From Pectobacterium sp. CFBP8739 (GTDB lineage Bacteria; Pseudomonadota; Gammaproteobacteria; Enterobacterales; Enterobacteriaceae): a stretch of DNA of 64,000 nucleotides. The stretch covers positions 290,070-354,069 of the forward strand of contig NZ_JACDRR010000005.1 in assembly GCF_013449375.1 (NCBI RefSeq), given 5' to 3'. Positions 20,719 through 28,889 of this stretch are shown here, piece after piece (the first letter of the stretch is position 1; each line of letters opens with the position of its first letter). The translations under genes and the position numbers were made by a program. The notes below the pieces were generated by a model that saw only the letters and a program-made list of their open reading frames with translations, made no database searches and was not told the origin of the DNA.

Positions 20719-21909
20719 ATGACATTACTCAACCCTTACTTCGGTGAATTCGGCGGACAATTTGTTCCGCAGATTCTCATCCCAGCGTTACGCCAGTTGG
20801 AAGAGGCTTTCGTCAGCGCACAAAAAGATCCTGACTTTCAGGCCGAATTTACCGATCTGCTGAAAAACTACGCGGGTCGCCCGACGGCATTAACCCTGTG
20901 TCAAAACCTGACTGCGGGGACGAAAACCAAACTGTATCTGAAACGTGAAGACCTGCTGCACGGCGGCGCGCACAAAACCAATCAGGTACTCGGACAGGCG
21001 CTGCTGGCGAAGCGCATGGGTAAAAGCGAAATCATTGCTGAAACCGGCGCAGGCCAACACGGTGTTGCGACAGCGCTGGCTTGCGCCCTGCTTGGTCTGA
21101 AATGCCGCGTTTATATGGGAGCAAAAGACGTTGAGCGCCAGTCGCCAAACGTGTTCCGCATGCGTTTGATGGGGGCGGAAGTGATTCCGGTTCACAGCGG
21201 TTCTTCCACGCTGAAAGATGCCTGTAACGAAGCGCTACGTGACTGGTCTGGCAGCTATGAAACCGCACACTATCTGCTGGGGACGGCGGCAGGCCCGCAC
21301 CCTTACCCGACGATTGTGCGCGAGTTTCAACGCATGATTGGCGAAGAGACGAAAGCGCAGATTCTGGAAAAAGAAGGTCGCTTGCCGGATGCGGTATTGG
21401 CCTGCGTCGGCGGTGGCTCTAACGCGATTGGGATGTTTGCTGATTTCATCGACGATACCAGCGTCCGTCTGATCGGTATTGAGCCTGGCGGTTTGGGCAT
21501 TGAATCCGGACAGCACGGCGCGCCGTTAAAACACGGTCGTCTCGGTATCTATTTCGGCATGAAGTCCCCGATGATGCAAACGTCCGACGGACAAATTGAA
21601 GAATCCTACTCGATTTCAGCTGGGCTAGATTTCCCATCGGTCGGTCCGCAGCACGCTTACCTGAACAGCATCGGTCGCGCTGACTATGTCTCGATTACCG
21701 ATGACGAGGCGTTAGATGCCTTTAAAACACTCTGCCGCAGCGAAGGCATTATCCCTGCGCTAGAATCCTCCCACGCGCTGGCACACGCATTGAAGATGAT
21801 TAAAGCGGAACCGGAGAAAGAGCAACTGCTGGTGGTCAACCTGTCTGGCCGTGGTGATAAAGACATCTTTACCGTGCACGATATATTGAAAGATCGGGGA
21901 GAAATCTAA
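20719..21909 (+). CDS. trpB: Tryptophan synthase beta chain
   Basis: TrpB condenses indole with serine through pyridoxal phosphate. The 396-residue protein has the PLP lysine Lys86 in HGGAHKTNQ, the ETGAGQHG carboxylate loop and the phosphate-binding GGGSNAIG. It forms the alpha2-beta2 complex with TrpA, which channels indole. The ATG at 20719 gives [14 protein letters not shown]; the frame is open upstream within trpCF but unrelated. The stop overlaps the trpA start by one base. Confidence 0.99.
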   Translation: MTLLNPYFGEFGGQFVPQILIPALRQLEEAFVSAQKDPDFQAEFTDLLKNYAGRPTALTLCQNLTAGTKTKLYLKREDLLHGGAHKTNQVLGQALLAKRMGKSEIIAETGAGQHGVATALACALLGLKCRVYMGAKDVERQSPNVFRMRLMGAEVIPVHSGSSTLKDACNEALRDWSGSYETAHYLLGTAAGPHPYPTIVREFQRMIGEETKAQILEKEGRLPDAVLACVGGGSNAIGMFADFIDDTSVRLIGIEPGGLGIESGQHGAPLKHGRLGIYFGMKSPMMQTSDGQIEESYSISAGLDFPSVGPQHAYLNSIGRADYVSITDDEALDAFKTLCRSEGIIPALESSHALAHALKMIKAEPEKEQLLVVNLSGRGDKDIFTVHDILKDRGEI

Positions 21910-22715
21910 TGGAGCGTTATCAGCAACTGTTTACTCGCCTGTCGGAAAAAAAGGAAGGCGCATTCGTTCCGTTTGTGACGCTGGGCGATCCCTCCCCTGA
22001 ACAATCCCTGAAAATTATCGACACACTGATTGCCGCGGGTGCCGATGCGCTGGAGCTGGGTGTGCCCTTCTCTGACCCGCTGGCGGATGGTCCAACCATT
22101 CAGGATGCCAACCTGCGCGCCTTTGCCGCCGGCGTCACACCCAGCCAGTGCTTTGAAATGCTGGCGACGATTCGCCAGAAATACCCAGAAATCCCGATTG
22201 GCCTGCTGATGTATGCCAATCTGGTCTTCAGCAACGGGATTGATGAATTCTATCAACGCTGCGCACAGGTTGGTGTTGACTCGGTGTTAGTGGCGGATGT
22301 TCCAGTGGAAGAGTCTGCCTCTTTCCGCACGGCTGCGCTGCGACATGGCATTGCCCCTATTTTTATCTGCCCGCCTAACGCTGACGATGAGCTGCTGCGC
22401 GAGATCGCATCCTATGGCCGTGGCTACACCTATTTAGTATCACGTGCAGGCGTCACCGGGGCAGAAAAACGCGCCCAGTTGCCGCTAAATCATTTGGTAG
22501 CCAAACTGAACGAGTACCATGCCGCTCCCCCACTACAAGGATTTGGCATTTCCGATCCGGCTCAAGTGCGGGAAACGTTAGCATCAGGCGCTGCGGGTGC
22601 CATTTCTGGCTCGGCGATCGTGCGGATTATCGAAAAAAATCTGAACCAGCCTGACGTTATGCTGTCAGAGTTACACACATTTGTGAGTGAAATGAAAGCC
22701 GCTACGCGTTCATAA
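21909..22715 (+). CDS. trpA: Tryptophan synthase alpha chain
   Basis: TrpA cleaves indole-3-glycerol phosphate to indole and glyceraldehyde-3-phosphate. The 268-residue TIM barrel has catalytic Glu49 and Asp60 ([19 protein letters not shown]) and the phosphate-binding GISDP and GAISGSAIV loops. It is the last gene of the operon; a one-base overlap with trpB (TAATG) suggests coupled translation. Confidence 0.99.
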   Translation: MERYQQLFTRLSEKKEGAFVPFVTLGDPSPEQSLKIIDTLIAAGADALELGVPFSDPLADGPTIQDANLRAFAAGVTPSQCFEMLATIRQKYPEIPIGLLMYANLVFSNGIDEFYQRCAQVGVDSVLVADVPVEESASFRTAALRHGIAPIFICPPNADDELLREIASYGRGYTYLVSRAGVTGAEKRAQLPLNHLVAKLNEYHAAPPLQGFGISDPAQVRETLASGAAGAISGSAIVRIIEKNLNQPDVMLSELHTFVSEMKAATRS

Positions 22716-22724
22716 CGCTTTTCA

Positions 22725-22764
22725 GGCGCGCGATTCGTGCTTAACGCCAGCCCTATTGCGCGCC
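22725..22764 (+). terminator. Candidate hairpin after trpA
   Basis: GGCGCGC (22725-22731) pairs with GCGCGCC (22758-22764) across a 26-base loop, close behind the trpA stop. No T-run follows, so it may be a message-end stem rather than an intrinsic terminator. Confidence 0.4.
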
Positions 22765-23099
22765 GAATAATGTTTCAAATTATTTCTTTTTAATTCGCTT
22801 TAAATATATTCAATTATTATTTGATTTAAATTTTACTTTAATTGTAAGCAGTTTTTTCAGATTGAAATAATTATTTAACCATGGCCCAGAAAAATAAATT
22901 AGTTACCTCTTAAATTTGAAACCGCATAAATCCCACGAATAAAACACGAAGAAACTCACAAAAACAAAATCATTTAAAAAGTTCTCTTTTTAATGATCTT
23001 GTTCACATTACTGTAAAAGTAAATAAATAGAATGGAACCGCTGAACAACAGTGGCAGCGCGTTTTTAAATAATAATTCTCTTCAACATGGGATAATAAA
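22765..23099. other. AT-rich upstream region of the kdgM-type gene
   Basis: No gene is seen in this low-GC stretch, which should hold the porin promoter. It contains an imperfect inverted repeat CATTTAAAAAG/CTTTTTAATG (22971-22995) partly overlapping a CRP-like site. I looked for a KdgR operator (TGAAA-spacer-TTTCA) and found only the opposite polarity, TTTCA-GAT-TGAAA near 22856, so no KdgR site is claimed. Confidence 0.55.
22992..23007 (+). promoter_or_regulatory. CRP-like site upstream of the kdgM-type gene
   Basis: AATGA-TCTTGT-TCACA has one perfect half-site (TCACA) and a 3-of-5 partner at the correct 6-bp spacing. It lies about 95 bp before the start codon. CRP activation of kdgM is known in Dickeya, so the site is plausible. 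Confidence 0.5.
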
Positions 23100-23819
23100 A
23101 TGAAAGCTAAAATATTGACGATGATGGTAACTTCCTTAATCAGCTTAAGCTCCATGGCTGTTACAATTGACTATCGCCATGAAATGAAAGACACCAAGTC
23201 AGCCGATCATAAAGATCGTCTGCTGATGTCCCACCGTTTTGACAACGGTTTTGGTCTGTCCATGGAAGCCAAGTGGGGACAATCTGACAAAGATAATACA
23301 CCAAATAAACCCTATAACGAAACCGTAAGTAGCGGTACAGAAGTCACCGCCAGCTACCTGTACAAATTCGATAAAACCTTTGGTGTTGAAACTGGCCTAA
23401 ACATGGTTTCTTCTTCAAAAGACAACAACTATCGTCCATATATTAAAGGTACAGCCAATATCACCGACTCCCTGTATTATGGCTTGCGCTACCGTGCATC
23501 CTACCTACGTAAAAGTGACAATATTGGTACTACAAATCCTTCGGATATGAAAGGCTATACCATCACCAGTACGTTAGGTTATAAACTGCCTGCGAATTTT
23601 GTCATCGAATACGAATTTGAATACGACAAGAAAACTAAAGCTGGCTCTGTTGGCTACCTTGCTGACAGCGAGAACTATGACACAACCCACGATGTTAAAT
23701 TGGCTTACAAAGCTGACAAAAATTGGACGCCTTACGTTCAAGTCGGCAACGTTTCTGGTAGCAAAACAACGGACGAGCGTCAAACTCGCTACCGCGTTGG
23801 TGTTCAATACAGTTTCTAA
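23100..23819 (+). CDS. kdgM: Oligogalacturonate-specific porin, KdgM family
   Basis: This outer-membrane beta-barrel imports oligogalacturonides released from plant pectin. The 239-residue protein has a signal peptide of about 20 residues (cleavage after SSMA), begins VTIDYRHEMKD, and ends with TRYRVGVQYSF, whose C-terminal Phe is the usual outer-membrane targeting residue. Alternating hydrophobic strands and the family motif NVSGSxTTDERQTRYRVG are evident. It sits alone between trpA and ompW, in the slot of yciGFE in E. coli. Whether it is KdgM itself or a paralogue such as KdgN/KdgM2 cannot be settled here. Confidence 0.88.
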   Translation: MKAKILTMMVTSLISLSSMAVTIDYRHEMKDTKSADHKDRLLMSHRFDNGFGLSMEAKWGQSDKDNTPNKPYNETVSSGTEVTASYLYKFDKTFGVETGLNMVSSSKDNNYRPYIKGTANITDSLYYGLRYRASYLRKSDNIGTTNPSDMKGYTITSTLGYKLPANFVIEYEFEYDKKTKAGSVGYLADSENYDTTHDVKLAYKADKNWTPYVQVGNVSGSKTTDERQTRYRVGVQYSF

Positions 23820-23891
23820 TGGTTAATCCTATAGATAACGGCTGTAATAAAAATAGCGTTCTCTTTATTGGTTAGTTATTTTGTGTCTATA

Positions 23892-23922
23892 AAAACGGCG
23901 ACGTGAATAACGTCGCCGTTTT
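23892..23922. terminator. Bidirectional terminator between kdgM and ompW
   Basis: AAAACGGCGACGT-GAATA-ACGTCGCCGTTTT is a 13-bp perfect stem with A and T ends, placed between convergent genes, so it can act in both directions. Confidence 0.9.
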
Positions 23923-23951
23923 GTTATTTTCACATTCAGTCAGCAATCAGA

Positions 23952-24587
23952 TTAGAAGCGATAACCTACACCAAACATAAAGGCCCAGGGATCAAGCTTA
24001 GTATGGACACTTTGCTGGGCGTTACCGGCTTTAAATTTCACATCGGTATCGATATCCATCCACCATACAGACATGTTGACCAACCAATTTTTATCCAGGT
24101 TGTAATCCAGCCCCGCCTGCGCAGCAAGGCCCCAAGAATTCTTCAAGCTCAGATCGCTCAACCCTGCGTTCTTCCCTGTATCATTAAATTTTTCATCGAA
24201 GAACATCGTGTAATTCAAGCCAACGCCCAGATAAGGACGTAATTTATCTTGCGCTTCACCAAAATAGTATTGCGCAACCAGTGACGGCGGCAGGTGTTTT
24301 ACTTCTGCAATCGTGCCCACGCTTTGCAAACCGACTTTGTGGCTGAACGGGGTGGCCGCCAGCAATTCAACACCGATATTGTCCGTTACCATGTAGCTGA
24401 AGGTTAGGCCTAGCTGTGTATTGTTACTAACCTGAAACTCTCCCAAGCTACCCAACACGTTGTCCGAGCTTTCAGCGGGACGCACCGTTGCCGTGCCGGC
24501 ACGAACAATAAAATCACCCGCTTGATGAGCCTGTGCCAATGCAGGCATAAGCGCCGCTGCTAACAATAATAAAGATGCCTTTTTCAT
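23952..24587 (-). CDS. ompW: Outer membrane protein OmpW
   Basis: OmpW is an eight-stranded outer-membrane barrel with a hydrophobic channel. The 211-residue precursor has a 20-residue signal peptide ending AQA, mature start HQAGDFIVRAG, the conserved NNTQLGLTFSYMVTDNIGVELLAATPF, and a terminal FGVGYRF with C-terminal Phe. The ATG at 24587 has GGAG at good spacing; an in-frame ATG four codons upstream lies over that site. A perfect FNR box about 150 bp upstream agrees with the known anaerobic control of ompW in E. coli. Confidence 0.96.
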   Translation of the reverse strand: MKKASLLLLAAALMPALAQAHQAGDFIVRAGTATVRPAESSDNVLGSLGEFQVSNNTQLGLTFSYMVTDNIGVELLAATPFSHKVGLQSVGTIAEVKHLPPSLVAQYYFGEAQDKLRPYLGVGLNYTMFFDEKFNDTGKNAGLSDLSLKNSWGLAAQAGLDYNLDKNWLVNMSVWWMDIDTDVKFKAGNAQQSVHTKLDPWAFMFGVGYRF

Positions 24588-24703
24588 TACCCACTCCATT
24601 TATAGGGTTTAAATTTCGAGCGAAATATACCCCTAAGTAGGTATTCTTGTTTTAAGCCAGATCACATCTTTTAAAGATTTTACACGCAAATTGAACTTCA
24701 TCA

Positions 24704-24747
24704 TTTATCGCTAACCAATTAAAAATACTGAAATTGATCCAAATCAA
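24704..24747 (-). promoter_or_regulatory. FNR box and candidate -10 for ompW
   Basis: TTGATCCAAATCAA (24734-24747) is a perfect match to the FNR consensus TTGAT-N4-ATCAA. On the ompW strand, GATAAA (24709 to 24704) could be the -10, which places the FNR centre about 41-43 bp before the expected transcript start, the class II activating position. The box is symmetric and could also affect the divergent gene at 24870. Confidence 0.8.
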
Positions 24748-24869
24748 TAAATAGCGAAAGGTGCATAACGTGCGCTGCCCACAAATTGCATTACCGCGCG
24801 AACGCATTCAACGGTAGATTTTTATTTTCCTTAACGTATTCATGCTGGCTGGGGGCAGTTAGTTATCCA

Positions 24870-25274
24870 ATGAGCGATAATACCTGTATGCACTGTGGCG
24901 CATGCTGCGCTTATTTCAGAGTGTCTTTCTATTGGGCTGAAGCCGATGACGGCGGTGGCGTTGTACCTTCACAATTCACCGAACCCGTTTCCCCTTTTTT
25001 ACGCTGTATGACAGGAACAAACAGCAAGACACCTCGCTGCCAGGCATTGAAAGGCACCGTCGGGGATACCGTCAGTTGTTCTATTTATGTTAATCGCCCT
25101 TCACCCTGTCGTGAATTTATGCAATCCGGCGAAAATGGGCAGATCAACGATGCCTGCAACCGGGCACGGGAAAAATATGGTCTGCCAGCTTTGGTAACAA
25201 TGTCATCACCGTCTTTCATTACAGAAGGGAAAAGCAGCATTGCGTCGTTGACGGGGTGCCACAGTGCGGATTAA
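24870..25274 (+). CDS. YkgJ-family cysteine cluster protein
   Basis: This 134-residue protein has CMHCGACC near its N-terminus plus further conserved cysteines (LRC, RCQAL, SCSIY, PCREF). This is the pattern of the YkgJ/CxxCxxCC family (UPF0153), presumed to bind zinc or an iron-sulfur cluster; function is unknown. The ATG at 24870 gives [13 protein letters not shown], parallel to E. coli YkgJ MSNPCMSCGACC. The ribosome-binding site is poor. It lies divergent from ompW, next to an FNR box. Confidence 0.85.
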   Translation: MSDNTCMHCGACCAYFRVSFYWAEADDGGGVVPSQFTEPVSPFLRCMTGTNSKTPRCQALKGTVGDTVSCSIYVNRPSPCREFMQSGENGQINDACNRAREKYGLPALVTMSSPSFITEGKSSIASLTGCHSAD

Positions 25275-25332
25275 CAGGTTACAATCATGAGTTAAGTTCT
25301 ATTGGTTGATTTATCTTTTTCAAGGAGCCTGC

Positions 25333-26085
25333 ATGCCTATCACGGCTAACACGTTGTACCGTGACACAATGAATTTTACCCGTAACCAGTTCATCAGCAT
25401 CTTAATGATGTCCCTGTTGACGGCATTCATTACTGTCATACTGAATCATGCGCTATCGCCTTCTGCAGACGAGTTACGGATTCTGAGCACCTCCGGCAGC
25501 GATCTGTCATCGTCTGTCGAATCCGGTTTGATGGACTTGATTCAGCAGATGACGCCGGAACAACAAGCTGTGTTGCTAAAAATGTCAGCGGCAGGCACCT
25601 TTGCGGCGTTAGTCGGCAATGTACTGCTAACGGGCGGGATTCTTATGCTGATCCAACTCGTGTCAGACGGGCATCGCACCAGTGCGCTGCGCGCGATTGG
25701 CGCCTCTAGCCCTTTTTTACTGCGCCTGCTTTTCCTGATCCTATTGTGCACGCTGCTGATCCAGCTTGGTATGATGCTGCTGGTCATTCCTGGTGTGCTG
25801 CTGGCCATCGCCCTGAGTTTGTCGCCCGTGATAGTCGTCACTGAAAAAAGCGGGATTTTCAGCGCAATTAAAGCAAGCACCAAACTGGCCTACGGCAACT
25901 TACGCGCAACTGCACCAGCCATCGTGATGTGGTTATTGGCTAAAATCGCTATTTTGCTGGTCGTATCGAAGTTACCCATTTCCTCACCAACTGTTCTCGG
26001 TGTAGTTCTGAACGGGTTAAGCAATTTGATCTCCGCGATTCTGCTGATTTATCTGTTCCGCCTTTATATGCTGCTCCGCGCGTAA
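25333..26085 (+). CDS. yciC: YciC, UPF0259 inner-membrane protein
   Basis: This 250-residue integral membrane protein has about six hydrophobic segments, starts [15 protein letters not shown] after AAGGAG, and ends [13 protein letters not shown] like E. coli YciC. Its function is unknown; in E. coli it lies in the same ompW-yciC-yciB-yciA block. It is separated from yciB by a hairpin. Confidence 0.93.
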   Translation: MPITANTLYRDTMNFTRNQFISILMMSLLTAFITVILNHALSPSADELRILSTSGSDLSSSVESGLMDLIQQMTPEQQAVLLKMSAAGTFAALVGNVLLTGGILMLIQLVSDGHRTSALRAIGASSPFLLRLLFLILLCTLLIQLGMMLLVIPGVLLAIALSLSPVIVVTEKSGIFSAIKASTKLAYGNLRATAPAIVMWLLAKIAILLVVSKLPISSPTVLGVVLNGLSNLISAILLIYLFRLYMLLRA

Positions 26086-26097
26086 TTGTCGCTCTTC

Positions 26098-26126
26098 ACC
26101 TATGCCGCCGTTCTGGCGACATAGGT
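26098..26126 (+). terminator. Hairpin after yciC
   Basis: ACCTATG-C-CGCC pairs with GGCG-A-CATAGGT across a 5-base loop, 13 bases past the yciC stop. The following TTCGCCCTTT is only weakly T-rich. Confidence 0.5.
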
Positions 26127-26285
26127 TTCGCCCTTTCCCTCGTTCACGACTTGCCCAATCGTAATTTTCTGCAAATTATTACAATATCTCGGGAATGGTG
26201 TTCCACAATGAAGGATAATGGCATGAGCTACCGGATAACTCTTGTGGGTTATGATTACGACACTGTTGAGTGATGGATTGACATA

Positions 26286-26852
26286 ATGAAGCAACTTCTT
26301 GATTTTATACCGTTGGTCGTATTTTTTGCGGCTTATAAACTCTATGACATCTACATCGCATCAGGCGCATTAATTGCGGCAACGGCGTTGTCACTCGCAG
26401 TCACTTGGGTGATGTATCGTAAAATAGAGAAAATGACGCTGGTCACTTTTGCGATGGTTGTCGTTTTCGGTTCGCTAACGCTGGTGTTCCATAACGATCT
26501 GTTTATCAAGTGGAAAGTCACCATCATTTACGCATTGTTTGCCGTTGCTCTGCTGGTTAGCCAGTTTGTCATGAAGCAGACCCTGATTCAGAAAATGTTG
26601 GGTAAAGAATTAACCTTGCCACCATCCGTCTGGGGGAAATTGAATTTCGCCTGGGCGATGTTCTTTCTGGTGTGTGGACTGGTTAACATCTATATTGCTT
26701 TCTGGCTACCGCAAAGCGTGTGGGTCAATTTTAAAGTCTTTGGTCTAACAGGTGTGACACTGCTGTTTACGCTGATTTGTGGCGTCTACATCTACCGCCA
26801 CTTACCTAACGACCAGGAAAAATCAGAAGAAGAAAAAAGCGAGCAACCGTAA
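26286..26852 (+). CDS. yciB: YciB, inner-membrane-spanning septation protein A family
   Basis: This 188-residue protein has five to six transmembrane segments, starting [25 protein letters not shown]; it belongs to the IspA/YciB family, implicated in cell-envelope maintenance and septation (IspA in Shigella). The tail is acidic/charged ([14 protein letters not shown]). yciA follows after 22 bases, so the two are likely cotranscribed. Confidence 0.96.
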   Translation: MKQLLDFIPLVVFFAAYKLYDIYIASGALIAATALSLAVTWVMYRKIEKMTLVTFAMVVVFGSLTLVFHNDLFIKWKVTIIYALFAVALLVSQFVMKQTLIQKMLGKELTLPPSVWGKLNFAWAMFFLVCGLVNIYIAFWLPQSVWVNFKVFGLTGVTLLFTLICGVYIYRHLPNDQEKSEEEKSEQP

Positions 26853-26874
26853 TCGCTAAATCGAGGCATACACA

Positions 26875-27297
26875 ATGAGCACACAGAACGTGTTACCACA
26901 GGGCGAACTGGTTCTCCGCACGCTGGCGATGCCAGCCGATACCAATGCAAACGGAGATATTTTTGGCGGCTGGCTGATGTCGCAAATGGACATCGGCGGC
27001 GCAATTTTGGCGAAAGAAATTGCCGAAGGGCGTGTTGTTACCGTACGGGTTGATGGAATGTCGTTCTTAAAACCTGTTGCCGTCGGCGATGTGGTCTGCT
27101 GCTATGCGCGTTGTTTACGCACTGGTCGCAGTTCTATCAACGTCAACGTTGAAGTGTGGGTAAAGAAAGTGTCGTCTGAACCTATTGGCCAGCGCTATCG
27201 GGCTACCGAAGCGTTATTCACCTACGTCGCAGTCGATGAAGAAGGCCATCCGCGTGAACTCCCTGCCGGCAAGAGCCATTTCACGCCAAGCGAGTAA
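26875..27297 (+). CDS. yciA: Acyl-CoA thioesterase YciA
   Basis: YciA is a hotdog-fold thioesterase that hydrolyses a broad range of acyl-CoAs. The 140-residue protein contains the hallmark NANGDIFGGWLMSQMDIGGA, whose Asn/Asp residues form the active site, and the GxxVxV strand VTVRVDGMSF. The start follows GAGGCATACACA. It is followed by a strong terminator convergent with tonB. Confidence 0.97.
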   Translation: MSTQNVLPQGELVLRTLAMPADTNANGDIFGGWLMSQMDIGGAILAKEIAEGRVVTVRVDGMSFLKPVAVGDVVCCYARCLRTGRSSINVNVEVWVKKVSSEPIGQRYRATEALFTYVAVDEEGHPRELPAGKSHFTPSE

Positions 27298-27349
27298 CAT
27301 TTAGCTTTCTTTCATCGGTGTAAGCTGCTTTGAATAGCAATCGAGACGA

Positions 27350-27386
27350 AAACGGGGCGTCCTCTACTAAAGATGACGCCCCGTTT
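27350..27386. terminator. Terminator between yciA and tonB
   Basis: AAACGGGGCGTC (27350-27361) pairs perfectly with GACGCCCCGTTT (27375-27386), followed by CTTTTGTGTGTTTT. The 12-bp stem lies between convergent genes and can serve both. Confidence 0.9.
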
Positions 27387-27414
27387 CTTTTGTGTGTTTT
27401 GGTACTGGCGTGAA

Positions 27415-28170
27415 TTATTCGACTGCCGCCCCGCCGTCAATTTTAAAGACGATGGTCACAACCAAGTCTTTGCCTGGCTTACCCGCTTCATAGCGCCATT
27501 TACGCATCGCTTGTTTGATATCACGCTCGAACATATTACGCGGTTCGGCAGAAAGCACGCGAACATTGTCAACCCGCCCAGACTCGTCCACATCAAACTG
27601 CATTTTTACCCGTCCCTCAACGCGCAGGGAAAACGCGCGAGCAGGGTACTGAGGCTGCGCACGGCTCAACGGACGTGGCCCGCTTGACTGCGCACTGGCG
27701 GCGGGCGCGGGTGCCTGTTTCACCGGCGCATTATTCACATTGCGCGTCGGCTCTTCGCTGGTAAACGGCGAAGGCGGCTGTTTTTCAACGGTCGGCTCAC
27801 GTTTAACCGGCTTCGGCTGCTCAACCTTCTTCACGGGCTTGGGTTCCGGTTTAGGTTTCGGCTTGGGCTTTGGTTCAGGCAATGGCATAGGAACCGGCTG
27901 CGGCAATGGCTCCGGTTCTGGAATCGGTTCAGGCTCGGGTTCTGGCTGCTTCACCGGTTCTGGTTCAGGGGCAGATTTGGCAGCAGGGGCCGCTTCATAG
28001 GCCGCAGGGTTCACCATCACAACGCTGATGGGCTTGGACTCCTGCGGTAATTCAATTGAATTATTAAATGATGCGTACAGCAAACCTGCAATCAGTGAAC
28101 CGTGAAAACCAACTGAAAGTATGAATGGCCATGAGTAACGGCGGGTCAAAAAAAACTTTTTTTGCGGCAT
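27415..28170 (-). CDS. tonB: Energy-transducing protein TonB
   Basis: TonB couples the proton-motive force, through ExbB/ExbD, to outer-membrane receptors for siderophores and B12. The 251 residues comprise an N-terminal membrane helix with the Ser/His face ([14 protein letters not shown]), a Pro-rich periplasmic rod with Glu-Pro then Lys-Pro repeats (about residues 66-125), and the C-terminal TonB domain ([23 protein letters not shown] ... KWRYE). The EP/KP region is longer than in E. coli (239 residues). A Fur-like box lies upstream. Confidence 0.97.
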   Translation of the reverse strand: MPQKKFFLTRRYSWPFILSVGFHGSLIAGLLYASFNNSIELPQESKPISVVMVNPAAYEAAPAAKSAPEPEPVKQPEPEPEPIPEPEPLPQPVPMPLPEPKPKPKPKPEPKPVKKVEQPKPVKREPTVEKQPPSPFTSEEPTRNVNNAPVKQAPAPAASAQSSGPRPLSRAQPQYPARAFSLRVEGRVKMQFDVDESGRVDNVRVLSAEPRNMFERDIKQAMRKWRYEAGKPGKDLVVTIVFKIDGGAAVE

Positions 28171-28208
28171 AGTCTGTCTTTATCCTCTTATGCCGCCCAA
28201 GTTTAAAT

Positions 28209-28227
28209 GCAAATAGCAATCATATTC
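28209..28227 (-). promoter_or_regulatory. Fur-like box upstream of tonB
   Basis: The 19-mer GCAAATAGCAATCATATTC matches the Fur consensus at 12 of 19 positions by my count, about 40 bp before the tonB start. Fur repression of tonB is known in E. coli; the match is moderate. Confidence 0.45.
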
Positions 28228-28291
28228 AATAACAACGCATGGAATTGGCAAAAAAACAGAAATCGTGGGGGGATTACTCTGGCAAATCAAC

Positions 28292-28347
28292 CTACTGTCC
28301 TCGAACTATTAACTATTGTCTTCAACTGTCTTCAACCTATTGTCTTC
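28292..28347. repeat. Short degenerate direct repeats (CTATTGTCTTC)
   Basis: Four imperfect copies occur at 28292-28302 (CTACTGTCCTC), 28313-28323 (CTATTGTCTTC), 28326-28333 (CTGTCTTC) and 28336-28347 (CCTATTGTCTTC), between the divergent tonB and yciI. It is either a slipped-strand array or a set of regulator half-sites. Confidence 0.5.
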
Positions 28348-28463
28348 TAACAACATCACGTATGATGGTAAAAATGCGAGTCTCTTACCCGATAGCGTTT
28401 GGTGGCTGGGCGCTAACCCAGCATCCCAAACGATGAGGGTACCTTCCCACCTGTGAGGTCACT

Positions 28464-28760
28464 ATGCTCTATGTCATTTATGCTGAAGATAATGTTGATT
28501 CATTAGCAAAACGCCTGTCGGTAAGACCCGCTCACCTTGCCCGCCTACAGGTGTTGCGCGATCAGGGACGACTGATTACCGCAGGTCCTTTACCAGCGAT
28601 CGACAGCGACGATCCCGGTCAAGCAGGCTTTAGCGGTTCCGTCATTATCGCCGAATTCGCCTCACTGGATGAAGCAACGGCATGGGCTGACGCCGACCCC
28701 TACATCGTTGCAGATGTCTACAAACACGTCAGCGTGAAGCCATTCAAAAAAGTGTTCTAA
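28464..28760 (+). CDS. yciI: YciI family protein
   Basis: This 98-residue YCII-domain protein has a ferredoxin-like fold with the conserved His (AHLARL, residue about 23) and Asp of the putative active site, and the end [15 protein letters not shown]. coli YciI is of the same length; its reaction is not established. The start follows TGAGGTCACT, and it is divergent from tonB as in E. coli. Confidence 0.94.
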   Translation: MLYVIYAEDNVDSLAKRLSVRPAHLARLQVLRDQGRLITAGPLPAIDSDDPGQAGFSGSVIIAEFASLDEATAWADADPYIVADVYKHVSVKPFKKVF

Positions 28761-28772
28761 AGGGCTATTGAT

Positions 28773-28806
28773 AGGGGCGATGGCTGTACCCAAAATCATG
28801 GCCCCT
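28773..28806 (+). terminator. Candidate hairpin after yciI
   Basis: AGGGGC-G-ATG pairs with CAT-G-GCCCCT (9 bp with one mismatch) just downstream of yciI. No T-run follows, so terminator function is uncertain. Confidence 0.4.
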
Positions 28807-28889
28807 CACCTCTTCGCTAAAAACTGAAATATTTTAGTCATTTAACAATGATAGTTTGACCGCTATTCATATAGTGAGGGTCAATAGTC

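Noticed and set aside
22840-22880. Possible KdgR operator ahead of the kdgM-type gene
   Set aside because: The only inverted repeat with the right words is TTTCA-GAT-TGAAA, the opposite arrangement of the known operator.
27740-28000. Glycine/serine-rich plus-strand frame opposite the TonB proline region
   Set aside because: It is the reverse complement of the EP/KP codon repeats in tonB.
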